Shown here: piece after piece, positions 32,243 through 41,236 of the stretch | Layout of the letters: the number at the start of each line of letters is the position of its first letter | How positions within the stretch are numbered: position 1 is the first letter of the stretch | Assembly: GCA_905216145.1 (NCBI GenBank) | Contig: CAJMST010000014.1 | Location: 1 to 56,114, forward strand | Direction of reading: 5' to 3' | Length of the DNA stretch: 56,114 nt | Source: an uncultured bacterium | GTDB lineage: Bacteria > Actinomycetota > Coriobacteriia > Coriobacteriales > Coriobacteriaceae | Made by a program: the position numbers and the translations under genes | The notes under the pieces: generated by a model | Told to the model about the DNA's origin: nothing | The model's input: the letters and a program-made list of their open reading frames with translations, nothing else | Databases searched by the model: none

Positions 32243-33166
32243 ATGGGAAATCCCGTGATAACACTCAGGGACTTGATGCCGGTGGCACACCCCGAGAAGA
32301 CCAAGGTTAAGTTCAACATGAACGCTGGCGATGTGAGCCTACGCGCGTACGACCTGCTGCTAAAAGATACCTCGACCACCGAGAGGACCGATAGCGGCTC
32401 GCGATGGTACGAGATGAACGCGTGGAGGAGCGCGACAGGGCAGGCGAACAACAACCTCAACCATGCAGAGTACCTGCTCTCGTTCGCCCAGTACTACACT
32501 TACGGGCCCGAGTACTTCATCTTCGGCGGCATGCACAAAGTGGAGAAGGTGGTGCCCGAGGTGCTGGGCGGCGTGGGCTACAAGCTGACGCTTCTTCCTG
32601 ACTACGAGGCCTACATCAAGCGACTTATCATCAAGCTGAAGAAGCCTATCGGACGCAATATCTACAACAAGTTCTACGAGAAAGCGATGCGAGACTTTGA
32701 GCCCGTTGTATACGAATACTCGATGAGTCTGGGCAACGTGAGCCCCTTCCCCGGCTACAAGTACGTTCGCATCGACCACAAGACACTGCAGGCCGTCATC
32801 GCTAGCGTGGGCTCCGACTGGTACTGGGCGCTGGACAACGTGAAGGGCGTCTACTGCATCACCGACACCGCCACGGGACGGCTCTACGTGGGCTCGGCCT
32901 CGGGCGACAGCAAGAAGGACGCAGGCGCGGACCTGGGTATCTGGCAGCGTTGGCGCGCCTATGCCAACCCCGAGGACCCTACGGGCGGCAACAAGGAATT
33001 CAAGGCCATCATGGCTAAGCACGGGGCTGGGTACATCATCGAGAACTTTACCTACTCCATCCTTGAGGTATGCGACACAAAGATGACAACTGCCGAGGTG
33101 TGCGAGCGAGAGAGTCATTGGAAGGACGTATTGGGATCGCGCAAGTTCGGCATGAACAAGAATTAG
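32243..33166 (+). CDS. GIY-YIG nuclease family protein
   Basis: 307 residues, soluble. The C-terminal 110 residues carry a GIY-YIG domain: GVYCITDTATGRLYVGSASG (GVY and YVG pair), then IWQRWRAYANP with the conserved Arg, GGNKEF and ERESHWKDVLGSRKFGMN with the catalytic-type Glu. The N-terminal 190 residues (VITLRDLMPVAHPEKTKVKF, EYLLSFAQYYTYGPEYFIFG) form a specificity or binding domain that I do not recognise by name. It resembles stand-alone GIY-YIG proteins of the human-gut Actinomycetota and Bacillota. It lies alone on the plus strand between the polysaccharide operon and tRNA-Ala, next to a truncated gene. Confidence 0.8.
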   Translation: MGNPVITLRDLMPVAHPEKTKVKFNMNAGDVSLRAYDLLLKDTSTTERTDSGSRWYEMNAWRSATGQANNNLNHAEYLLSFAQYYTYGPEYFIFGGMHKVEKVVPEVLGGVGYKLTLLPDYEAYIKRLIIKLKKPIGRNIYNKFYEKAMRDFEPVVYEYSMSLGNVSPFPGYKYVRIDHKTLQAVIASVGSDWYWALDNVKGVYCITDTATGRLYVGSASGDSKKDAGADLGIWQRWRAYANPEDPTGGNKEFKAIMAKHGAGYIIENFTYSILEVCDTKMTTAEVCERESHWKDVLGSRKFGMNKN

Positions 33167-33175
33167 GTGTGTACC

Positions 33176-33322
33176 ATGGGTTTACTGCGGACGGTAAGGG
33201 ATTGCGTTTACGACATGGCCGTGGGTGACGCGGTTGGCGTGCCCTACGAGTTTAGGCCGCGCGGCAGCTTCACCCGCAATGACATGACGGTCCATTTGCA
33301 AAAATGCAGCTCAGACTACTAA
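33176..33322 (+). pseudogene. ADP-ribosylglycohydrolase N-terminal stub
   Basis: A 48-codon frame MGLLRTVRDCVYDMAVGDAV followed by GVPYEFRPRGSFTRNDMT, the N-terminus of ADP-ribosylglycohydrolases (GDALG-type motif). It ends after about 40 family residues in unrelated VHLQKCSSDY. The metal-binding WTDDT-like motif and the rest are missing. It begins nine bases after the GIY-YIG stop, so truncation occurred at the tRNA-Ala side. Confidence 0.6.
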
Positions 33323-33340
33323 ATATCGTATGTAAATAAA

Positions 33341-33364
33341 AAAGCCACCCGATAGAGTGGCTTT
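33341..33364 (-). terminator. Rho-independent terminator of tRNA-Ala
   Basis: AAAGCCAC pairs with GTGGCTTT around a short loop and is followed on the minus strand by TTTTTTATTT. It starts 10 bases beyond the tRNA 3' end. Confidence 0.85.
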
Positions 33365-33374
33365 GCATTCACGA

Positions 33375-33450
33375 TGGTGGAGACGAGGGGGATCGAACCC
33401 CTGACCTCTTGACTGCCAGTCAAGCGCTCTCCCAGCTGAGCTACGCCCCC
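33375..33450 (-). tRNA. tRNA-Ala(GGC)
   Basis: A complete cloverleaf on the minus strand: acceptor GGGGGCG/CGTCTCC with two G-U pairs, D-arm GCTC/GAGC, anticodon loop CTGGCAG giving GGC, T-arm AGGGG-TTCGATC-CCCCT, discriminator A and encoded CCA. Its 5' 49 bases are identical to the partial tRNA at 1-49 in the same orientation. Confidence 0.96.
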
Positions 33451-33463
33451 GTGACGAAGAGAA

Positions 33464-33492
33464 ACTATAGGGGAAGTTGGCGCGACGTGCAA
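33464..33492 (-). promoter_or_regulatory. Promoter of tRNA-Ala
   Basis: TTGCAC, 17 bases, TATAGT on the minus strand, 13 bases before the tRNA. The surrounding sequence (TCCTTGCA, ACTATA) resembles the promoter at 62-90. Confidence 0.7.
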
Positions 33493-33520
33493 GGACTTTT
33501 TTGGGTCAGACTCTAAATAC

Positions 33521-34162
33521 CTATTGATATAAGTAAGCAATAGCCGTGCCGGTGTGAACTTGGATCGTGGCTGTTGACCTGACGACGTTGCTAATGCCGG
33601 TGTCGGCCAACAGGTCCAGCGGGATCCGATCTAGCTCCCACTCTAGGCCGTGTTCGCTTACCTTGGTGTTGGGGGCTATGGCGATGATGGAAAACGTCTT
33701 GCCCTCGGCACCCTCGATGGTCCACGACTCACCTGCGTGAAGGATGCGGGCGACCACCTTGTCCTCGGCAATCCAGACAGGAGCATCCTCGTAGCCTGCG
33801 AGCAGCCCCAGCACGGACAGGGCCATATCCGGGCGGCCGCCGGTGGCGCAGGTCGCAACCACTTCGGCACCCGGCCAGCGACGGCGGACCGAATCGAGCG
33901 CCAACGCCAAATCGGTGTAGTCCTTGTACGGGTCATGGCGCTCTACCTCAAAAGCTTCGGCGGCATCGACCAGCGCACGACCGGCGTCGCTCACCGTGTC
34001 GGCATCCCCCACATACACGTCGCAGCCCAGGCCGGCACTCAGCAGCGCGTCGAGCCCGCGGTCCACGGCGACAACGTGGTCGCACTCCCCCGCCAGCTGA
34101 CGCAGCAAATCCGCGCTCGCCACCACGGGTGAGCCGCAGACCACTAACACCTTACAAGCCAC
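33521..34162 (-). CDS. thiN: Thiamine diphosphokinase
   Basis: 213 residues from a GTG at 34162. It transfers pyrophosphate from ATP to thiamine. Motifs: VAVDRGLDALLSAGLGCDVYVGDADT near the N-terminus (family GDxDS), the HDPYKDYTDLALAL segment (KDxTDxxxAL), ATGGRPDMALSVLG, and a C-terminal beta-domain ending VHTGTAIAYLYQ. Length is usual. It follows the HAD phosphatase gene by nine bases, implying an operon. Confidence 0.9.
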   Translation of the reverse strand: MACKVLVVCGSPVVASADLLRQLAGECDHVVAVDRGLDALLSAGLGCDVYVGDADTVSDAGRALVDAAEAFEVERHDPYKDYTDLALALDSVRRRWPGAEVVATCATGGRPDMALSVLGLLAGYEDAPVWIAEDKVVARILHAGESWTIEGAEGKTFSIIAIAPNTKVSEHGLEWELDRIPLDLLADTGISNVVRSTATIQVHTGTAIAYLYQ

Positions 34163-34171
34163 AGCTCTCGC

Positions 34172-34861
34172 CTATCCCTCAAACGTAAGAACGCGGGCCA
34201 GATCCAGGTCCTCATAGCTATCGATAAAGATATCGCAGTTGTCGCGAACCTTGTCGCGCTCCATGCGACCGTGCGGGTCGTAGATGCCCACTCGCTTAAA
34301 GCCTGCGGTGCCAGAGCTCTTAAGGCCAAAGACGGCGTCCTCAAACACCCATGCACGCTCAAACTTGTGCCCATGGCGCTCCTCCAGACGGCGCAGCGCC
34401 AGCTCGTACACATCAGGGAACCGCTTGGAGCGTCCCGCCTCGCCCGTGGTGGTCACAAACTCCATGTAGGCATCGAGCCCGGCGCCCGCAAGTGCAGACT
34501 TAACCAACTCGGCGGGCGTGGACGTGGCAACGCACATGGCAATACCGGCCTCCTGCGCCTGCTTCAAAAATGCAAGCAGGCCCTCACGCGGCGGCACCTT
34601 GGAGTAGCCATCGATCAGGATGTCGCTCAGCTCGCGGTAGAGCTCTTCGCCATTTTCGCCAATACCCCAGATGTCGTGGTAGGCCTGGCACTCATCCTCG
34701 AGAGACAAATGCTCAAACTGGGCAAAATCGTCGACCGTCACGTCAACTCCGTGGCGGTGCAATAACTCGGGCTGGGCATAGGCCCAAACGGGGGTGCTAT
34801 TAACCAACGTGCCGTCGCAATCGAAAATAAAAGCAACACTTGGGGCAGCGATGTGGTTCAT
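34172..34861 (-). CDS. HAD-superfamily phosphatase (phosphoglycolate/beta-phosphoglucomutase-like)
   Basis: 229 residues; AAAGG lies seven bases before the ATG at 34861. All HAD motifs are visible: I FIFDCDGTLVNS, II CVATSTP, III the Lys in GRSKRFPDVYELAL, and IV WVFEDAVFGLKSSGTAGFKR. The helical cap between motifs I and II puts it in subfamily IA. The substrate cannot be read from sequence. It is co-oriented and probably co-transcribed with thiN. Confidence 0.85.
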   Translation of the reverse strand: MNHIAAPSVAFIFDCDGTLVNSTPVWAYAQPELLHRHGVDVTVDDFAQFEHLSLEDECQAYHDIWGIGENGEELYRELSDILIDGYSKVPPREGLLAFLKQAQEAGIAMCVATSTPAELVKSALAGAGLDAYMEFVTTTGEAGRSKRFPDVYELALRRLEERHGHKFERAWVFEDAVFGLKSSGTAGFKRVGIYDPHGRMERDKVRDNCDIFIDSYEDLDLARVLTFEG

Positions 34862-34900
34862 AAACGAGCCTTTCGATGTCAAAGGGTAAACAACCTGCTA

Positions 34901-34916
34901 AAAACGTTTTACCAAA
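34901..34916. promoter_or_regulatory. LacI-type operator-like site upstream of glgB
   Basis: AAAACGTTTT is a perfect ten-base palindrome with central CG, inside CGTTTTACCAAA. Read on the other strand this is TTTGGTAAAACG, the same 12-mer as at 44806-44817 upstream of the amylase-amylomaltase fusion. It lies in the divergent gap between the HAD gene and glgB. Confidence 0.5.
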
Positions 34917-34946
34917 CGTCAACCTAACAATCTAGAAACGCTAATT

Positions 34947-34970
34947 GGTAAAACTGTCAAGAGTTTTACC
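34947..34970. promoter_or_regulatory. Second operator-like inverted repeat upstream of glgB
   Basis: GGTAAAACT and AGTTTTACC are perfect nine-base arms separated by GTCAAG. The arm shares the GGTAAAAC core with the site at 34901-34916 and with 44806-44817. Confidence 0.5.
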
Positions 34971-35192
34971 ACGGCAATTCTGCAAGTGGTATAAACATGG
35001 CGCTTACCGATTAAACGCCACCGCAAAACCTCTTTCGTTCATAAAAGTAACGTACAGGTGCTATCTTATTTTGTGCCGAAAGTTCCACCGAGCACGCGAG
35101 GTGGAACGAATCATAGAACTATCGCCGTCCCTTCGATTCGTGCAGCCTTGGACCTTTCGCATCTAGTCACCAAGGCAACACGCTGCCGCGTC

Positions 35193-37454
35193 ATGATGGG
35201 ATCAAACGTGAGCGATACAAAGCTAAAGCCAGCAACCAAAAAGCCTGCTACCCGTAAAGCCGCCCCGCACGCGCCGGAGCTCACCAAAGACGATGTCTAT
35301 CTGTTTGGCATTGGCACGTGGGAACGCAGCTGGGAAAAGATGGGCGCGCACCCCGACACGCAGAACCGTACGCGTGGCTGGCGTTTTTGCGTTTGGGCGC
35401 CCGACGTAAAGAGCGTTCACGTCATTGGCGAATTTAACGACTGGGATGAGCAGGCCAACCCGCTGGTGCCCGTGCATACGAGCTCTATTTGGGAAGGCTT
35501 TATTCCTGGCGCCGAGCAGGGCCAGCTCTATAAATACCTTATCGAGACCAACGAGGGCGAAAAGCTCTACAAGGCCGATCCGTATGCCTTTAAGGCCGAG
35601 TGCCCTCCGGGTACCGCCAGCGTGCTGTGGACCCTCGATGGCTACCAGTGGAACGACGCGGCTTGGCTCAAGCGACGCGCCGGCCATAACCACATGTCGC
35701 AACCCCTTAACATCTACGAGGTGCATATTGGCTCGTGGAAGCGCCACGGCGACGCGCCGCAGGGCGAGCCCGACGAGTACGGCAACTACCCCGGTCCCAT
35801 GGACCCCTTCCCCGCGCAGCGCGGTGAGTTTTACACCTACGACGACCTGTCGGTGGAGCTCGTGGACTACGTGCGCGACATGGGCTATACGCATATCGAG
35901 GTCATGCCGCTTATGGAGCATCCCTTCGATGGCTCCTGGGGCTACCAGACGACCGGCTACTACGCCGCCACGTCGCGCTACGGCAACCCGCAGCAGCTCA
36001 TGCACTTTATCGATGCGTGCCACGAGGCAGGCATCGGCGTGATCATGGACTGGGTTCCCGGCGGTTTTTGCGCCGACTCCCACGGCCTTGCCACCTTTAA
36101 CGGCCACATGCTGTTTGAGCACGAGATTCACCCCAACTGGGGCACGCACAAGTTTGACTTCGCCCGCGGCGAGGTCCGCTCCTTCCTGGTCTCCAACGTG
36201 CTGTACTGGCTTGAGAACTTCCACGTGGACGGCATTCGCATGGACGGCGTGTCCAGTATGCTGTACCTCAACTTTGGCATTGACGATCCCAGCCAAAAGA
36301 AGTTCAACAAGTACGGTACCGAGGAAGACCTGGACGCCAGCGCGTTTATCCGTCAAGTTAATTGCGCTGTAGAGGCGCACTACCCCGACGTGATGATGAT
36401 GGCCGAGGAGTCCACCGCGTGGCCGCTCGTGACCTACCCGCCGCAGGACGGCGGCCTGGGTTTCCACTACAAGTGGGACATGGGCTGGATGAACGACACC
36501 CTGCACTACATGCAGACCGATTTTCCGTGGCGCCCCGGCAACCACGGCCTGCTCACGTTCTCCATCATGTATGCCTTTACCGAGAACTTTATCTGTCCGC
36601 TGAGCCACGACGAAGTCGTGCACGGCAAGTGCTCGCTCATCGGCCGTATGCCGGGCGACTGGTGGCGCCAGTTTGCCGGCCTGCGCACGCTGGCCTTCTA
36701 CCAGATGACGCACCCCGGTGCCAAGCTCAACTTTATGGGCAACGAGATCGGCCAGTTTATTGAATGGCGCTACTACGAGTCCATTCAGTGGTTCTTGACC
36801 GAGGAGTACGAGACCCACCGTCATCATCAGGCGTTTATCAAGGCGCTTAACCACCTGTATACCGCCGAGCCCGCCCTGTACGAGCGCGGCTACACCGACG
36901 ATGGCTTTACCTGGATCGACGCGGACAACTCCAAGCAGTCCATCGTGAGCTTTGTCCGTCAGGGCGAGGACATCGACGACGACCTGGTGATCCTGATCAA
37001 CTTTGACCCGGCGAGCTATGAGAGCTTCCGTGTGGGCGTGCCGCGCGAGGGTGACTGGGAGGTCATCTTTGACTCCGACCGTCCCGAGTTTGGCGGCAGC
37101 GGATACGCCGGCGAGGAGCCCTACACCTGCTCGAGCGAGCCCTATCCCTGGAACGGGCAGATGGACTCCATCGAGATTAAGGTGCCCGGCCTGGCAGGCG
37201 TGGTGCTTAAGCGCCGCGGCCCCAGCAGCTATAAGCCGCCCGTGGTCGAGAAGCCCAAGAAGGCGACGCGCAGGCGTACGTCCTCGGTGAAGCCCAAGAC
37301 CGCGGCCGGCAAGAAGGCTCCGGCCAAGGCGAAGGCTGCCAAGCCCGCTGCCAAGGCTTCGGCCAAGTCCACCACGGCCAAAAAGGCAGCCACTAAAAAG
37401 GCTGCTCCCAAGGCCAAGGCAGCCGCTGCTAAGGCTCCTGCCGAGAAAGCGTAA
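35193..37454 (+). CDS. glgB: 1,4-alpha-glucan branching enzyme with Lys/Ala-rich tail
   Basis: About 753 residues from the ATG at 35193; a GTG at 35208 with GGGA six bases upstream is an alternative. It cuts alpha-1,4 chains and rejoins them through alpha-1,6 bonds. A CBM48 domain (WRFCVWAPDVKSVHVIGEFN) precedes the GH13 barrel: GYQTTGYYAATSRYGNP, DGIRMDGVSSMLY with the nucleophile Asp, MMMAEESTAWP with the acid Glu, and CPLSHDEVVHGK with the third Asp. Residues about 682-753 form a tail of repeated Lys-Ala-Lys-Pro-Ala units (KKAPAKAKAAKPAAKASAKS) resembling histone H1. Standard GlgB ends before this. First of five plus-strand glycogen genes. Confidence 0.95.
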   Translation: MMGSNVSDTKLKPATKKPATRKAAPHAPELTKDDVYLFGIGTWERSWEKMGAHPDTQNRTRGWRFCVWAPDVKSVHVIGEFNDWDEQANPLVPVHTSSIWEGFIPGAEQGQLYKYLIETNEGEKLYKADPYAFKAECPPGTASVLWTLDGYQWNDAAWLKRRAGHNHMSQPLNIYEVHIGSWKRHGDAPQGEPDEYGNYPGPMDPFPAQRGEFYTYDDLSVELVDYVRDMGYTHIEVMPLMEHPFDGSWGYQTTGYYAATSRYGNPQQLMHFIDACHEAGIGVIMDWVPGGFCADSHGLATFNGHMLFEHEIHPNWGTHKFDFARGEVRSFLVSNVLYWLENFHVDGIRMDGVSSMLYLNFGIDDPSQKKFNKYGTEEDLDASAFIRQVNCAVEAHYPDVMMMAEESTAWPLVTYPPQDGGLGFHYKWDMGWMNDTLHYMQTDFPWRPGNHGLLTFSIMYAFTENFICPLSHDEVVHGKCSLIGRMPGDWWRQFAGLRTLAFYQMTHPGAKLNFMGNEIGQFIEWRYYESIQWFLTEEYETHRHHQAFIKALNHLYTAEPALYERGYTDDGFTWIDADNSKQSIVSFVRQGEDIDDDLVILINFDPASYESFRVGVPREGDWEVIFDSDRPEFGGSGYAGEEPYTCSSEPYPWNGQMDSIEIKVPGLAGVVLKRRGPSSYKPPVVEKPKKATRRRTSSVKPKTAAGKKAPAKAKAAKPAAKASAKSTTAKKAATKKAAPKAKAAAAKAPAEKA

Positions 37455-37462
37455 CAAAGCCG

Positions 37463-37474
37463 TTACAGCTGTAA
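37463..37474. promoter_or_regulatory. Palindrome TTACAGCTGTAA before glgP
   Basis: A perfect 12-base palindrome eight bases after the glgB stop, within the 94-base gap to glgP. It could be an operator or part of a promoter for glgP. No strong terminator is seen in this gap. Confidence 0.3.
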
Positions 37475-37548
37475 TCACCCGCCCCGACAGGGCGTAGGAT
37501 ACAAGCCATAGCCGTTCCGGGAGAAACATCCCCGGGGGAAAGGAACGT

Positions 37549-39975
37549 ATGAATAAGATCTTCGACAACAAGCAGGAGTTTACCGAGCTCTATCGCGATG
37601 CCGTCATGAGCATCAGCGGCAAGAGCGTCGAGGCCGCCAGCGACCTCGACCGCTTTAATGCCCTGGCAAAGCTCGTGGCCGAGAAGGCCCGCACCGTTGC
37701 CACCAAGAGCGACGCCCGCGCCACCGCCGAGGGCAAAAAGCGCGTGTACTACTTCTCGATCGAGTTTTTGATCGGCCGCCTGCTCGACAACTACCTGCTC
37801 AACTTTGGCGTGCGCGACATGGTCGCCGAGGCGCTCGACGACATGGGCTTCGACCTGTCCGTCATCGAGAACCAGGAGCCCGATCCGGCTCTGGGCAACG
37901 GCGGCCTGGGCCGTCTGGCCGCATGCTTCCTGGATTCCATGGCAGCCGAGGGCATTGCCGGCTACGGCAACGGCATGCGCTACCGCTACGGTCTGTTTAA
38001 GCAGGAAATCGTCAACGGCAGCCAGGTCGAGGCTACCGACGAGTGGCTCACCCACGGCTATCCCTGGGAGGTCTGCCGTCAGGACAAGGCCGTGACCATC
38101 AAGTTTGGTGGCCACGTTGAGGGCTTTGAGGAGAACGGCCGCACGTTCTACCGCACGGTGGACACGCAGGACATCCTGGCCGTCCCTTATGACATCCCCG
38201 TGGTGGGCTATGCCGGCGAGACCGTCAACAAGCTGCGCGTCTGGGCCGCCGAGCCGGTCGAGGAGCACTTTGACCTGGAGGCCTTCAACCGCGGCGACTA
38301 CGCCCAGGCCGATGCCGAGCGCGCCGAGGCCGAGGCCATCAGCGCCATCCTCTACCCCAACGACGCCGGCGAGCACGGCCGTCTGCTGCGCCTGAAGCAG
38401 GAGTACCTGTTTGTCTCGGCCGGCATCTACAGCCTGCTCGACACCTTTGAGAAGGAGCACGGCGAGAACTGGGAGCTGCTGCCGCAGTTTGTGGCCATCC
38501 ACACCAACGACACGCACCCCGCCATGTGCGGCCCCGAGCTCATGCGCATCCTGATCGACGAGAAGAAGCTCGAGTGGGATGACGCCTGGAACATCGTGAC
38601 GCAGGTCGTAAGCTACACCAACCACACCATCCTGCCCGAGGCTCTGGAGAAGTGGCCCATCGGTACGTTCTCCAAGCTCCTCCCCCGCGTGTACCAGATC
38701 ATCGACGAGATCAGCCGTCGTTGGCACGAGTCGTTCGACACCACGCAGGAGGGCTGGCAGGAGCGTCTGCGCCAGACCGCCATCCTGTGGGACGGCGAGA
38801 TTCGCATGGCCAACCTGTCCGTGATCTGCAGCCATAGCGTCAACGGCGTGGCCAAGATCCACTCCGACATCATCAAGAACATCGTGCTCAAGGACTTCTA
38901 TGCCCTGACGCCCGAGAAGTTCAACAACAAGACCAACGGTATCTCGCACCGTCGCTTCTTTGCCGAGGCCAACCCCACCTACGCCAAGCTCGTCACCGAT
39001 GCCATTGGCGACGGCTGGCTCAAGGACGCCTTTGAGCTGGAGAAGCTCAAGGAGTTCCAGAACGACACCGAGTTCCTGAAGGCCGTGGGTGCCTCCAAGC
39101 GCGCCAACAAGGAGCGCCTGGCCGCCTACGTTAAGGCCGAGACCGGTCTGGTTATTGATCCCAACACCGTCTTCGATGTTCAGGTTAAGCGCTTCCACGC
39201 TTACAAGCGCCAGCTCATGAACATCATGAAGGTAATGGACATCTACAACCGTCGCATCGCCGATCCCAACTTCCACGTGACGCCGACGACCTTCATCTTT
39301 AGCGGCAAGGCTGCCTCGAGCTACACCTTTGCTAAGGAGACCATCCGCCTCATTAACTCCGTGGCCGACGTCATCAACAACGATGCCCGCGTCAACGAGG
39401 TCATGAAGGTCTGCTTTATCCCCAACTTCCGCGTGAGCAACGCCCAGCTCATCTACCCTGCCGCCGAGATCTCGGAGCAGATCTCCACGGCCGGTAAGGA
39501 GGCCTCGGGCACGTCCAACATGAAGCTCATGATGAACGGCGCCATTACGCTGGGCACCCTCGACGGCGCCAACATCGAGATCGCCGACCTGGCCGGCCGC
39601 GAGAACGAGGCCATCTTTGGCCTGACCGCCCCCGAGGTCGAGCAGCTCTGGGCATCCAACAACTACTTTGCGTGGGATACCCTCAACGGCGATCGCGAGC
39701 GTCTGGGCCGCGTGATGGACGAGCTCAAGGACAACACCTTTGCGGGTCTTTCGGGCAACTTCGAGAGCATCTACAACGAGCTCATGAACAACAACGACCC
39801 CGACTTGGTCATGGCAGACTTCCGCAGCTACGTGGATGCATGGGAGAAGCTCACCGGCAGCTACGGCGACCAGGAGACCTGGAACCGCAAGGCGCTGCTC
39901 AACACCGCCTCCTCCGGCTGGTTCTCGAGCGACCGCACCATTCGCGAGTACCGCGACGAGATCTGGCACGCGTAA
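37549..39975 (+). CDS. glgP: Glycogen phosphorylase
   Basis: 808 residues; GGGGGAAAGGAACGT precedes the ATG. It releases glucose-1-phosphate from glycogen using pyridoxal phosphate. N-terminal RVYYFSIEFLIGRLLDNYLL, GNGGLGRLAACFLDSMA, then VAIHTNDTHPA. The PLP lysine lies in KEASGTSNMKLMMNGAI, followed by GTLDGANIEIAD. Length and motifs are those of the bacterial MalP/GlgP family. Between the synthesis genes, as is common in glycogen operons. Confidence 0.96.
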   Translation: MNKIFDNKQEFTELYRDAVMSISGKSVEAASDLDRFNALAKLVAEKARTVATKSDARATAEGKKRVYYFSIEFLIGRLLDNYLLNFGVRDMVAEALDDMGFDLSVIENQEPDPALGNGGLGRLAACFLDSMAAEGIAGYGNGMRYRYGLFKQEIVNGSQVEATDEWLTHGYPWEVCRQDKAVTIKFGGHVEGFEENGRTFYRTVDTQDILAVPYDIPVVGYAGETVNKLRVWAAEPVEEHFDLEAFNRGDYAQADAERAEAEAISAILYPNDAGEHGRLLRLKQEYLFVSAGIYSLLDTFEKEHGENWELLPQFVAIHTNDTHPAMCGPELMRILIDEKKLEWDDAWNIVTQVVSYTNHTILPEALEKWPIGTFSKLLPRVYQIIDEISRRWHESFDTTQEGWQERLRQTAILWDGEIRMANLSVICSHSVNGVAKIHSDIIKNIVLKDFYALTPEKFNNKTNGISHRRFFAEANPTYAKLVTDAIGDGWLKDAFELEKLKEFQNDTEFLKAVGASKRANKERLAAYVKAETGLVIDPNTVFDVQVKRFHAYKRQLMNIMKVMDIYNRRIADPNFHVTPTTFIFSGKAASSYTFAKETIRLINSVADVINNDARVNEVMKVCFIPNFRVSNAQLIYPAAEISEQISTAGKEASGTSNMKLMMNGAITLGTLDGANIEIADLAGRENEAIFGLTAPEVEQLWASNNYFAWDTLNGDRERLGRVMDELKDNTFAGLSGNFESIYNELMNNNDPDLVMADFRSYVDAWEKLTGSYGDQETWNRKALLNTASSGWFSSDRTIREYRDEIWHA

Positions 39976-40012
39976 AGGCGCGCAAGCTCCCTTATGCCAG
40001 CACGGCATTACT

Positions 40013-40043
40013 CGACGGGCGCGACCGAGCGCCGCGCCCGTCG
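40013..40043 (+). repeat. Intercistronic hairpin between glgP and glgC
   Basis: Perfect 11-base arms CGACGGGCGCG and CGCGCCCGTCG with a nine-base loop. There is no U-tract, so an mRNA processing or stabilising structure is more likely than a terminator. Confidence 0.6.
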
Positions 40044-40083
40044 CTAATGGGTTTAGGAACATCGATGACAGAAGGAGAAATCG

Positions 40084-41232
40084 ATGAGTAAGAAAGAATG
40101 CATCGCGATGCTCCTCGCAGGAGGACAGGGCAGCCGATTGGGGGCACTCACCCAAAAGATCGCTAAGCCGGCGGTTAGCTTTGGTGGCAAGTTCCGCATT
40201 ATCGACTTTTCGCTCTCCAACTGCTCCAACTCGGGCATCGACACGGTGGGCGTTCTGACGCAGTATCGCCCCTACCTGCTGCATGCCTACGTGGGCTCCG
40301 GCGAGGCGTGGGATTTGGACAGCCGCGACGGCGGCGTGTCGATCCTGCCGCCGTACGAGACGCAGACCGGTGGCGCCTGGTATGCGGGCACGGCCGACGC
40401 CATCACGCAGAACCTGGACTACATCAAGGCCAACGACCCCAAGTACGTCCTTATTCTTTCGGGCGATCACCTGTATCGCATGGATTACCGCAAGATGCTC
40501 AAGACGCACATTGAGAACAACGCCGACCTCACGGTGAGCGTTATGCCCGTGCCGTGGGAGGAGGCCAGCCGCTTTGGCATCCTGACCACCGACCCCGAGG
40601 ACGGCCGCATCACCAAGTTCACCGAGAAGCCCGATAAGCCCGATTCGAACCTCGCGTCCATGGGCATCTACATCTTCTCGGCCGACGTCCTGATCGAGGC
40701 ACTCGAGGAGGACGCTCTGGACCAGCGCTCGAGCCACGACTTTGGCAAGGACATTATCCCCAAGCTGCTCGGCGAGAACAAGCGCCTGTACAGCTACGAG
40801 TTCCACGGCTTTTGGAAGGACGTCGGCACCATCGCCAGCTTCCACGAGACCTCGATGGATCTGCTGGGCAACAACCCCGAGTTCGATCTGTTCGACAAGC
40901 ACTTCCCCATCATGTCCAACATCACCACGCGACCGCCGCACTACATTGGCCCGGACGGCCGCCTGGACGACTGCCTGGTCTCCAACGGCTGCAAGATTTA
41001 CGGCACAGCTCGCCACTCGATCCTTTCGACCGATGTCATCATCGAGGAGCGCGCCGTTGTCGAGGACTCCGTGCTGCTGCCGGGTGCGCACGTTAAGAGC
41101 GGCGCGCACATCTGCCGCGCTATTTTGGGCGAGAACTCCACGGTCGAAGAGGGCGTGAAGCTCGGCTCTGTCGATACCACCAAGGATACGGCCGTCGTTG
41201 GAAATGACGTCGTTATCGGGAAGGGGGAATGA
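40084..41232 (+). CDS. glgC: Glucose-1-phosphate adenylyltransferase, catalytic subunit
   Basis: 382 residues; AGAAGGAG precedes the ATG. It makes ADP-glucose from ATP and glucose-1-phosphate, the committed step of glycogen synthesis. LLAGGQGSRLGALTQKIAKP holds the nucleotide-binding loop and KPAVSFGGKFRIIDFSLSNC the following conserved segment; LSGDHLYRMDYRKML carries the metal-binding Asp. FTEKPDKPDS binds the sugar phosphate. A C-terminal left-handed beta-helix follows (SVLLPGAHVKSGAHI). Four bases before glgD; the pair probably forms a hetero-oligomer. Confidence 0.96.
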   Translation: MSKKECIAMLLAGGQGSRLGALTQKIAKPAVSFGGKFRIIDFSLSNCSNSGIDTVGVLTQYRPYLLHAYVGSGEAWDLDSRDGGVSILPPYETQTGGAWYAGTADAITQNLDYIKANDPKYVLILSGDHLYRMDYRKMLKTHIENNADLTVSVMPVPWEEASRFGILTTDPEDGRITKFTEKPDKPDSNLASMGIYIFSADVLIEALEEDALDQRSSHDFGKDIIPKLLGENKRLYSYEFHGFWKDVGTIASFHETSMDLLGNNPEFDLFDKHFPIMSNITTRPPHYIGPDGRLDDCLVSNGCKIYGTARHSILSTDVIIEERAVVEDSVLLPGAHVKSGAHICRAILGENSTVEEGVKLGSVDTTKDTAVVGNDVVIGKGE

Positions 41233-41236
41233 TCCG

